Assembly (NCBI GenBank): GCA_003164255.1
Contig: PLST01000417.1
Location: 2,847 to 8,437 of the forward strand
From: Acidobacteriaceae bacterium
GTDB taxonomy: Bacteria > Acidobacteriota > Terriglobia > Terriglobales > Acidobacteriaceae
DNA length: 5,591 nt
Reading direction: 5' to 3'
In this document: positions 1-5,440 of the stretch, in pieces
How the letters are laid out: every line of letters begins with the position of its first letter
Numbering within the stretch: position 1 is the stretch's first letter
The notes under the pieces: model-generated
Databases searched by the model: none
What the model was told of the DNA's origin: nothing
Seen by the model: the letters and a program-made list of their open reading frames with translations, nothing else
Made by a program: the position numbers and the translations under genes

Positions 1-834
1 GTCACTCGCGGCGGCGCGGGCTGGAAGAAGACCTACGCGATTCAGGCGCAGTTCCGCGCAGAGCAGTTTGAGAAGGTGGTGCAGTTCACCGTGTCGTCTG
101 AGTGCCGCATGGCCGCGCTGGTTCGGCACTTCGGCGACATTGACGATGCTTCAACGCGCTGCGGCGTGTGCGATGTGTGCGACCCGGCAGGGGCGGAACT
201 GCGCCAATTTCGTCGAGCCTCTTCAGCTGAGCGGGCCATGGTCCAGCGGATCATCGAAGAGTTGCGGCCCGTCGACTACCGGGCAACAGGAACGCTGCAG
301 CGCAGCCTTGAAGTCACAAGCAGAGACGCGTTCGACGGTCTGCTCGATGCCATGACGCGCTTGGGCCTCATCGAAATTGAGGAGGCTGAATTTGAGAAGG
401 AAGGCGAAGTGATTCGCTTCCGCAAAGTTCGCCTCACGGACGTGGGGCTTGCTGTAAGGCCAATGACGCCGCTCGCGTTGCTGATCAGTGACGGTATTGT
501 CGAATCGTTCATTGGGAGCGGCCTGTCGCCCAGTCAGCGCGCCGCGAAAACGTCAAAGAAAAAACCGGCTGGAAAAGCCGCTTCAAAAGCGACAGCGCCC
601 GCGGAGTTAAGCATTGAAGGCGAGGCTTTGGCCACGAGGCTGAAGCAGTGGCGGGCCGCAGAGGCGAAAAGGCTCCAGGTTCCGGTATTCGTTGTGATGC
701 ACGACCGCACGCTCATCGCACTGGCTGCCGCCCGTCCGCGCAACCCGCGCGAATTGCTTGAAATTGACGGCATCGGGCCCACAAAAGTGGAACGCTTTGG
801 AGAACAGCTTCTGCAACTGTGCGGTGAACGCTGA
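1..834 (+). CDS. recQ: RecQ-family ATP-dependent DNA helicase, C-terminal part (5' end outside window)
   Basis: Frame 1 is open from the first base to TGA at 832-834 and gives 277 residues with no start; the true start and the ATPase/helicase motor lie to the left. Visible in order: a zinc module with CRMAALVRHFGD followed by CGVCDVC (cysteines at fragment residues 35, 54, 57 and 60); a winged-helix RQC-like region at about 75-150; a Lys/Ala-rich linker at about 181-200 (KTSKKKPAGK...); and an HRDC domain at about 206-275, with LLEIDGIGPTKVERFG as its typical end. RecQ helicases unwind 3'-tailed duplexes, forks and recombination intermediates in the cytoplasm; the zinc and winged-helix parts bind duplex DNA, and HRDC tunes binding to single strands or junctions. 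The GTG at 76 is only an internal codon. No frameshift or key-residue loss is seen. Assignment to the RecQ family is firm; which RecQ paralogue it is cannot be told without the motor domain. Confidence 0.93.
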   Translation, partial: VTRGGAGWKKTYAIQAQFRAEQFEKVVQFTVSSECRMAALVRHFGDIDDASTRCGVCDVCDPAGAELRQFRRASSAERAMVQRIIEELRPVDYRATGTLQRSLEVTSRDAFDGLLDAMTRLGLIEIEEAEFEKEGEVIRFRKVRLTDVGLAVRPMTPLALLISDGIVESFIGSGLSPSQRAAKTSKKKPAGKAASKATAPAELSIEGEALATRLKQWRAAEAKRLQVPVFVVMHDRTLIALAAARPRNPRELLEIDGIGPTKVERFGEQLLQLCGER

Positions 835-862
835 CCTGGAGCCGAAAAGCATCAAGAAAATA

Positions 863-891
863 AACGGGAGCGATCGAAGCTCGCTCCCGTT
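863..891. terminator. Bidirectional stem-loop terminator between convergent genes
   Basis: A perfect 11-bp stem (863-873 with 881-891, AACGGGAGCGA / TCGCTCCCGTT) encloses a 7-nt loop. It begins 28 nt after the helicase stop. On the plus strand it is followed by TCCTTCC, a weak U-tract. On the minus strand it is followed by TATTTTCTTG, a better one, so it can serve as terminator for the helicase and as a second stop for the cyclophilin transcript. Confidence 0.72.
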
Positions 892-945
892 CCTTCCATA
901 CTGGCAGCGCTTGTCTGTCGATTGAAAAATCTCTCAACCCGGTCG

Positions 946-987
946 GACAAAAGCGAACCCCCGGCATCGAGCCGAGGGTGCTTTGTC
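946..987. terminator. Stem-loop terminator downstream of the cytoplasmic cyclophilin gene
   Basis: GACAAAAGC (946-954) pairs with GCTTTGTC (980-987) with one bulged A. After a small internal bulge, CCCCCGGC (958-965) pairs with GCCGAGGG (971-978) with one C/A mismatch, around a 5-nt loop ATCGA. About 16 pairs form in total. Read on the minus strand this is an A-rich arm, a GC-rich hairpin and then GCTTTTGTC, the classic intrinsic-terminator arrangement. It begins 18 nt past the cyclophilin stop codon. Termination is inferred from the structure. Confidence 0.6.
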
Positions 988-1005
988 TCAGGCTGGCGAT
1001 GCTCG

Positions 1006-1536
1006 TCAGGCAACGCGCTCGATGACTACAGATTCCAGCACGACAGGCTTGTGCGGCTTGTCTTGGCCGTTGCGCGGAACCAGCGAAATCTTGTTGACAA
1101 TCTCCATACCCTCGACCACTTCGCCAAAGATGGTGTGGTTGCCGGTGAGCCAGATGGTTGGGGCGACGGTGATGAAGAACTGGCAGCCGTTGGTGCCGGG
1201 GCCGCTATTGGCCATGGCCAGCTTGCCGGGTTTGTCGAATTTGTGCGGCGAGCCCTTGGTCTCGTCCTGGAAACGGTAGCCGGGGCCACCCATGCCGGTT
1301 CCGGTCGGGTCGCCGCCCTGGATCATGAAGTCGGGAATCACGCGGTGGAAGATCGTGCCGTCGAACAGCTTGTCAGTTGACTTGGCCCGCGTGGTGGGAT
1401 GAACCCATTCCTTGGCGCCTTCGGCCAGCTCGATAAAGTTCTTCACGGTGATGGGCGCGTCCGCTTCAAACAGGCGGACGGTAATCTTGCCTTCAGTGGT
1501 GGTGAAGACGGCGTAGGTTCCTGCTGCAAGTGCCAT
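1006..1536 (-). CDS. ppiB: Cytoplasmic cyclophilin-type peptidyl-prolyl cis-trans isomerase
   Basis: A 176-residue single-domain cyclophilin that catalyses cis-trans rotation of Xaa-Pro bonds during protein folding. The family signature FHRVIPDFMIQGGD lies at 63-76, containing the catalytic Arg65 and pocket residues Phe70, Met71 and Gln73. MANSGPGTNGCQFFI at 108-122 supplies the Gln119-Phe120-Phe121 pocket, and WLTGNHTIFGEV at 129-140 keeps a Trp where human CypA has its cyclosporin-contacting Trp121. All catalytic positions I can align are present. There is no signal peptide, so it should be cytoplasmic; the symbol follows E. coli usage for the cytoplasmic enzyme, not proven orthology. Compared with E. 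coli PpiB it has an extra loop of roughly a dozen residues at 43-58, before FDGTIFHR. The ATG is preceded by AGGAG at a 5-nt spacing. It is the downstream member of a tandem pair with the secreted cyclophilin gene, 65 bp away. Confidence 0.95.
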   Translation of the reverse strand: MALAAGTYAVFTTTEGKITVRLFEADAPITVKNFIELAEGAKEWVHPTTRAKSTDKLFDGTIFHRVIPDFMIQGGDPTGTGMGGPGYRFQDETKGSPHKFDKPGKLAMANSGPGTNGCQFFITVAPTIWLTGNHTIFGEVVEGMEIVNKISLVPRNGQDKPHKPVVLESVVIERVA

Positions 1537-1541
1537 TTGAA

Positions 1542-1546
1542 CTCCT
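1542..1546 (-). promoter_or_regulatory. Ribosome binding site of the cytoplasmic cyclophilin gene
   Basis: The minus strand reads CCAGGAGTTCAAATG: AGGAG, then 5 nt, then ATG at 1536. This fixes the start. The site begins only 7 nt after the foot of the inverted repeat at 1554-1591. Confidence 0.75.
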
Positions 1547-1553
1547 GGTTTTT

Positions 1554-1591
1554 CGGATTCCCGGGTCTGAAAGTTGAGAGCTGGGAATCCG
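1554..1591. repeat. Intercistronic 9-bp perfect inverted repeat (stem-loop)
   Basis: CGGATTCCC (1554-1562) is exactly complementary to GGGAATCCG (1583-1591), with a 20-nt loop, in the 65-bp gap between the two cyclophilin genes. On the minus (coding) strand the stem is followed by AAAAACC and then the Shine-Dalgarno of the downstream gene, so it is not a normal terminator in that direction. On the plus strand it is followed by TTTTG, so it could stop antisense transcription. It could also be a processing or translation-control hairpin, or an operator. The function is not decided by the sequence. Confidence 0.55.
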
Positions 1592-1601
1592 TTTTGTGAG
1601 A

Positions 1602-2336
1602 TTAAGGTTGGGGCGCGGCGGGTGGCTTAAGAGCGGGCGCTGGGTTGGGGGCGGGCGGCAATGGCTGGCCTTCGCGGACGATCGTCACCTTGTCCAGGGT
1701 CACCGGCGTCAGTGGCTTGTCGTCGCTGTCGCGCGGCACGCGGGCGATGGCCTTGACGACATCCACGCTGGCATCGTCGCACTGGCCAAAGAGCGTGTAA
1801 TGGCCGTTGAGCGTGTCGTAGGCCTGCTCGGTGACAAAGAACTGGCTTCCGTTGGTGTTGGGGCCGGAATTGGCCATCGCCAATCGGCCCGGCCGGTCGA
1901 AGGTCAGGTTCGGATCGACCTCATCGTCAAAGGCGTAGCCCGGATCGCCAGTGCCCGTACCCACAGGGTCGCCACCCTGGATCATGAACTCCGGAATCAC
2001 GCGGTGAAAGGTCGTGTGATTGTAGAGCGGTTTGTGATGCTGTACCTTGTGCGTGCCCGGGTCGGTCCAGTCCTTGGCGCCTTCAGCCAGCGCGATAAAG
2101 TTGGCCACCGCCAAAGGCGCCTGCTTCTGGTAGAACTGGCAGGTTATGCGGCCCATGGAGGTATCCATCACGACGGTGGGGCCGTTGGGAACAATCGTCA
2201 CGGCGATGTTGGCAGTGGGCGCATCCGGAAGATCCGCCGGAGCCGGCGTGGACTGCTGGCCAGTTGCGTTGAATGGCGCTGCAGCCAGACTCGCCAGCAC
2301 AAGAGAGGGGATGAGGTGTGACAGCTTAAATTTCAT
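1602..2336 (-). CDS. ppiA: Secreted (periplasmic) cyclophilin-type peptidyl-prolyl cis-trans isomerase with proline-rich tail
   Basis: A 244-residue protein. Residues 1-24 or so form a Sec signal peptide (MKFKLSHLIPSLVLASLAAA, cleavage probably near FNA/TGQQ), followed by a Pro/Ala-rich linker to about 52. The cyclophilin domain spans about 53-221, with FHRVIPEFMIQGGD at 110-123 (catalytic Arg112; Phe117, Met118, Gln120) and MANSGPNTNGSQFFVT at 154-169. It should fold exported proteins in the periplasm; the symbol reflects that location only. At the position of CypA Trp121 it has Thr175, and Tyr180 stands where the sister protein has His134. The last 20 residues (225-244) contain ten prolines. 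The ATG at 2336 is chosen because it yields a proper signal peptide, although no clear Shine-Dalgarno precedes it. The gene is followed after 65 bp by the cytoplasmic paralogue, and protein and DNA similarity between the two suggest an old tandem duplication. Confidence 0.93.
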   Translation of the reverse strand: MKFKLSHLIPSLVLASLAAAPFNATGQQSTPAPADLPDAPTANIAVTIVPNGPTVVMDTSMGRITCQFYQKQAPLAVANFIALAEGAKDWTDPGTHKVQHHKPLYNHTTFHRVIPEFMIQGGDPVGTGTGDPGYAFDDEVDPNLTFDRPGRLAMANSGPNTNGSQFFVTEQAYDTLNGHYTLFGQCDDASVDVVKAIARVPRDSDDKPLTPVTLDKVTIVREGQPLPPAPNPAPALKPPAAPQP

Positions 2337-2395
2337 ACCGAACTTGAGGGTAAATCAAGGGGCGGGGGGGCTGCCAATGCCTGTATCTTAGTTCA
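2337..2395. promoter_or_regulatory. Compact divergent promoter region between the cyclophilin and S10 peptidase genes
   Basis: Only 59 bp separate two divergent start codons, so signals for both directions must lie here or inside the genes. Toward the cyclophilin, TTGGCA (minus strand, 2377-2372) resembles a -35 box, and TTTACC 17 bp further (2354-2349) is a poor -10. Toward the S10 gene, TATCTT (2384-2389) resembles a -10 with no good -35. A run of seven G at 2364-2370 sits in the middle. Neither gene has a clear Shine-Dalgarno here, so very short or leaderless transcripts are possible. The location is certain; the individual boxes are weak. Confidence 0.35.
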
Positions 2396-3970
2396 ATGAA
2401 CATTTCTTCCCTTCCAACCATACCTCGGGGCAAAGCGCTCATCATTTGCGCCCTTTTTTGCCTGGCACTTTCGACGCCGCAGAGGTTTGCGGCTCAGGCT
2501 GATAAACCGGCTGCGGGCACTAACAATTCGGCCGCGGGCGCTGACAAGTCCGCCGCTGCCGACAAGGCTGCCGCCCCCGATAAAGATGCTCTGCCGCCGC
2601 TTCCTGCCGAGGTACACGCGTCGCAGTCCATCCAGATGGACGGCAAGACGCTGAAGTACACCGTCACGGTGGGCGCGTTGCCGGTCCGCGACAAGGATGG
2701 CAAAGTCGCAGGAAATGTTGTGGTCACGTCGTATACCGCTGACGGCGACAATCGGCCGGTTACCTTTGCCTTCAATGGCGGACCTGGCGCATCAAGCGTT
2801 TATCTGAATTTTGGAGCCATCGGTCCCAAGCACATTGACGCAGGCAATGAAGGCGACAGCCCATCCGATCCAACCGTGCTCAAGGACAATCCGGGAACCT
2901 GGCTCGACTTTACTGACCTTGTCTTCATCGACCCGATCGGCACCGGATTCAGCCGCGCCACAGTGCCTGAAGACCAGGCAAAAAAGCTCTTCTACAGTCC
3001 CACGCCCGACGTCGAGTATCTTTCGCGCGTGGTGTACGACTGGCTGGTCAAGAATAACCGGCTGGCCTCACGCAAATACCTGGTCGGGGAAAGCTACGGA
3101 GGGTATCGCGGTCCGCGCATTACGTATTATCTGCAATCGCAACTGGGTGTGGCTCTGAACGGCGTGGTGCTGGTGTCGCCGTACTTGAATCCGACCATCG
3201 AGACCAACGGTCTCCTGTCGCCGATTCCATGGATGATGACGCTGCCTCCCATCACGGCCGCTCATCTTGAGCGCGAGAAGAAGCTCACTCCTGAAGCGAT
3301 GGCCAACGTGATCGCTTACACCGAAGGCGAGTACGCCACCACGCTGATCAGAGGTCGCGCCGATCAGGCCGCAACACAGAAGATGATTTCCCATGTCACC
3401 GAGCTCACCGGGCTCGATCCTCAGTTCGTCAAGTATTCAGGCGGCCGTCTTGAGACTGGCGCTTATCTGCGCGAGGTCTTTCGCGAAGAAGGCAAGCTCG
3501 GCTCGGTATACGACTCCAACGTCACCTCGTTCGATCCGTTTCCCTTCGCGCCCGAGCAGCAAGCGAACGATCCCATACTCGCCAGCATTGTGGCTCCCAT
3601 GACAACGGCGATGGTGGATTTTGTTACCCGCACGGTTGGGTGGAAGGTGGATGCGCGCTACAACGCGCTTTCCTACGATGTGAACCGCCTGTGGGATCGC
3701 GGCAACGAGGATATGCGCACCGGTGCTGTGCCTGACCTGCGCCAGGCCGTGGCTGCCGACCCCAAGATGCGCGTGCTGATTGTGCACGGCTGGAATGATC
3801 TGTCCTGTCCCTTCATGGGATCGATTCTCACCGTGGATCAGATGCCGGTGATGGGTGACCCCACGCGCGTGGCCGTGCACGAGTATCCGGGAGGACACAT
3901 GTTCTATTCGCGCGAATCAAGCCGCATGGATCTGCGCAAGGATGTGATGGAGATGTATGGGAAGCACTGA
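2396..3970 (+). CDS. Exported S10-family serine carboxypeptidase
   Basis: A 524-residue protein. A Sec signal peptide covers about 1-36 (hydrophobic core ALIICALFCLALS, likely cleavage after AQA). A low-complexity Ala/Asp/Lys linker at about 36-64 repeats ADK-like units, and the alpha/beta-hydrolase domain follows. Family S10 motifs are intact: the oxyanion-hole segment NGGPGASS at 127-134, the nucleophile motif GESYGG with Ser233, the catalytic Asp468 in HGWNDLSCP, and the catalytic His501 in YPGGHMFY. S10 enzymes remove C-terminal amino acids from peptides, usually at acidic pH; here the work would be outside the cytoplasm, plausibly for peptide nutrition or trimming exported proteins. Length is normal for the family once signal and linker are allowed for. 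The ATG at 2396 gives the signal peptide; no Shine-Dalgarno is visible, and a five-codon unit ATG...TAG (2377-2391) ends 4 nt before it. Divergent to the cyclophilins. The substrate is unknown. Confidence 0.95.
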   Translation: MNISSLPTIPRGKALIICALFCLALSTPQRFAAQADKPAAGTNNSAAGADKSAAADKAAAPDKDALPPLPAEVHASQSIQMDGKTLKYTVTVGALPVRDKDGKVAGNVVVTSYTADGDNRPVTFAFNGGPGASSVYLNFGAIGPKHIDAGNEGDSPSDPTVLKDNPGTWLDFTDLVFIDPIGTGFSRATVPEDQAKKLFYSPTPDVEYLSRVVYDWLVKNNRLASRKYLVGESYGGYRGPRITYYLQSQLGVALNGVVLVSPYLNPTIETNGLLSPIPWMMTLPPITAAHLEREKKLTPEAMANVIAYTEGEYATTLIRGRADQAATQKMISHVTELTGLDPQFVKYSGGRLETGAYLREVFREEGKLGSVYDSNVTSFDPFPFAPEQQANDPILASIVAPMTTAMVDFVTRTVGWKVDARYNALSYDVNRLWDRGNEDMRTGAVPDLRQAVAADPKMRVLIVHGWNDLSCPFMGSILTVDQMPVMGDPTRVAVHEYPGGHMFYSRESSRMDLRKDVMEMYGKH

Positions 3971-3976
3971 AAGACA

Positions 3977-3990
3977 GGGATTAGGGATTA
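3977..3990 (+). repeat. Two tandem GGGATTA heptamers
   Basis: GGGATTA occurs twice without spacing, 6 nt after the S10 stop codon. It is too short to assign a role; a chance or slippage product is possible. Confidence 0.4.
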
Positions 3991-4030
3991 GAAAACCGCT
4001 GAGGTTGAGTTCATGCTTTCCCAGGTGCCC

Positions 4031-4166
4031 AAAGGCGAGGCACGTGGGGCACCCGGCTCAATCTCCAGTCCCCAAGTGCGAGGGACCGGGGCACCCGCCA
4101 TATTCAGCGCATACGATCCCACCCTAGGGACAAAGACAAGAACGTCGCGAGGTTGGGCACCCGGCT
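4031..4166. repeat. Three imperfect copies of a GC-rich intergenic repeat (GCGAGG...GGGCACCCG)
   Basis: Unit A at 4031-4058, unit B at 4072-4099 and unit C at 4141-4166 each carry a 'GCGAGG' half, then a short variable part, then 'GGGGCACCCGGCT' or a close variant (cores TGGGGCACCCGGCT, GGGGCACCCGC and TGGGCACCCGGCT). Between B and C lies CATACGATCCCACCCTAGGG, which I recall as part of a dispersed intergenic element in acidobacterial genomes (memory only). CCCACCCT (4118-4125) pairs with AGGTTGGG (4150-4157) at 7 of 8 positions, and GGTGCCC (4024-4030) pairs with GGGCACC (4047-4053), so the region is foldable. It fills most of the gap between two convergent genes. Unit C ends inside the stop codon of the DUF1501 gene. 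Confidence 0.6.
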
Positions 4167-5424
4167 ACACCAGTCGGAGGAAGCGTGCCGGCGCTAGTTG
4201 GGCGCCGGGGAAGACTGTCTCCATGTTGGTGGCGCCTAGTGTCTGGCTGACGACTTCGCCGAGGACGTTACGGAAATCGGTGGTGAGGACGAGGTCGCGG
4301 CCTTCATTGAGCTGGTCGTTGTCGAGGCCGGGCCAACGTCCATACACCTTTCCGCCTTTCACATCGCCGCCCAGCACAAACATGGCATTCGCATGCCCAT
4401 GGTCGGTGCCGCCGGTGCCGTTTTCGCGCGCCGTGCGCCCAAACTCCGACATCGTCACCAGCGTCACGTTGCCCGCATCGTCGCCCAGATCGCGCCAGAA
4501 GGCGGCAATCGACGCGGAGAAATCGCCAAGGCGATTCGCAAGCTGCCCGTTCACGCTGCCCTGGTTCACGTGCGTGTCCCATCCGCTTACATCGGTGAAG
4601 GCCACCTCAACGCCAAGATCGGCCTTCAGCAATTGGGCAATCTGCTTCATGTTGTTGCCGAACTCTGTGCCGGGATAGTTCGCGGCCGGGTTGGGCGTGT
4701 ATTGCGCGGGATTGGCTGCGCGCAGCATCTTTACTGCGTCAAATGTCTCGTCTCCGGCGGCGTGGAGGATGTGGTCCCCACTGTCGGCATACATCGCTTC
4801 AAATGCGCTTGCCGCCGGCGACAAGGCCGGTCCGCGGCCCGCCACCGTGAATCCGTTCACGTTGCTCAGCGCGATCGCCGGAATCTTACCGGCTAACGTG
4901 CGCGGCACATCGTTGCCCAGGGCAAGCGCGCGGAACGCTGTGTGCTGCTCGCAGGTGCCCACGCAACGCTTGCGTAGATCTTCCGCCTGCAATGCCCGAT
5001 TCAGCCAGCCGTCCTGCGTGCTCTTTACGCCGGGCGTTCCCGATTCCATGTAGTCCTGCGCGTCGAAATGCGAGCGCGTTGTATCAGGAGATCCGGCCGC
5101 ATGCACAATCGCGAGATGTCCCTGGTCGTAGAGGGGCTTGAACGGCGCAAGGGAGGGATGCAGTCCGAAGAAGCCATCGAGATCGAGTACCTGGTTCTGC
5201 GGAATGGCGATGCTCGGCCGCATCGAGTAATAGTTCTTCTCTTTGTAAGGCACAACGATGTTCAATCCATCGGCGGCGCCGCGCTGGAAGACGACCACAA
5301 GACGGCGGCCAGGATGATTCGCAGTTTCGGCCATCACGGAGCGGACCATGAAACTGGGAATTGCAGCCGTTCCCGCCACGGCAAGCGCGCCTTTGTGGAG
5401 GAAGAATCTCCGGTTCATCTGCAT
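4165..5424 (-). CDS. DUF1501 family protein with Tat signal peptide
   Basis: A 419-residue protein. The N-terminus NRRFFLHKGALAVAGTAAIPSF carries the twin-arginine motif (Arg5-Arg6) and a weak hydrophobic stretch, so folded export to the periplasm or membrane by Tat is expected. DUF1501 landmarks follow: RGAADGLNIVVPY at 48-60, RSHFDAQDYMESG at 117-129, GWDTH at 281-285, SEFGR at 326-330, GTDHGHA at 339-345 and TTDFRNVLGEV at 381-391. The Asp-His-Gly motif resembles metal-ligand motifs of the alkaline-phosphatase-like superfamily, to which I believe DUF1501 is assigned; no reaction is established. Cys154 and Cys158 form a close pair. ATG 5424 is chosen because AGGAGG lies 5 nt upstream; the open frame extends to a TTG at 5469, but that overlaps the upstream gene and lacks such a site. 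It follows a DUF1800 gene by 16 bp, the usual pairing of these families. The TAG stop lies within the last bases of a repeat unit. Confidence 0.93.
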   Translation of the reverse strand: MQMNRRFFLHKGALAVAGTAAIPSFMVRSVMAETANHPGRRLVVVFQRGAADGLNIVVPYKEKNYYSMRPSIAIPQNQVLDLDGFFGLHPSLAPFKPLYDQGHLAIVHAAGSPDTTRSHFDAQDYMESGTPGVKSTQDGWLNRALQAEDLRKRCVGTCEQHTAFRALALGNDVPRTLAGKIPAIALSNVNGFTVAGRGPALSPAASAFEAMYADSGDHILHAAGDETFDAVKMLRAANPAQYTPNPAANYPGTEFGNNMKQIAQLLKADLGVEVAFTDVSGWDTHVNQGSVNGQLANRLGDFSASIAAFWRDLGDDAGNVTLVTMSEFGRTARENGTGGTDHGHANAMFVLGGDVKGGKVYGRWPGLDNDQLNEGRDLVLTTDFRNVLGEVVSQTLGATNMETVFPGAQLAPARFLRLV

Positions 5425-5429
5425 GTGTG

Positions 5430-5435
5430 CCTCCT
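5430..5435 (-). promoter_or_regulatory. Strong ribosome binding site of the DUF1501 gene
   Basis: The minus strand reads AGGAGGCACACATG: a full AGGAGG with 5-nt spacing to ATG 5424. It lies in the 16-bp gap after the DUF1800 stop codon and decides the start against the upstream TTG at 5469 and the next ATG at 5418. Confidence 0.85.
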
Positions 5436-5440
5436 GGGGC

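Noticed and set aside
76..834. A free-standing zinc/HRDC protein starting at GTG 76
   Set aside because: The frame is open to the left edge with sequence typical of RecQ just before the zinc module, and no ribosome binding site precedes GTG 76; it is an internal valine.
922..1380. A 152-codon plus-strand open frame antisense to the cytoplasmic cyclophilin
   Set aside because: It begins inside the terminator region and lies opposite conserved cyclophilin motifs; it is a codon-bias shadow.
1596..2321. A 241-codon open frame on the plus strand, antisense to nearly the whole secreted cyclophilin gene
   Set aside because: It is the mirror of a clear cyclophilin gene in GC-rich DNA. Its similarity to the plus-strand frame at 922-1380 (for example LDHE..NHAV segments) comes from the two cyclophilins being paralogues. 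No ribosome binding site, domain or signal supports it.
2364..2370. Phase-variable G tract
   Set aside because: Seven G is short for phase variation and it lies outside coding sequence; kept only as part of the promoter region description.
4031..4166. CRISPR array
   Set aside because: Three units only, imperfect, with uneven spacing (about 41 and 69 bp between starts) and no cas genes; it fits an intergenic repeat element better.
4013..4896. Two long plus-strand frames (4013-4678 and 4393-4896) across the repeat region and DUF1501 gene
   Set aside because: Both are antisense to well-supported DUF1501 coding sequence, have Arg/Ser-rich composition and no recognisable domain; the first runs through the intergenic repeats.
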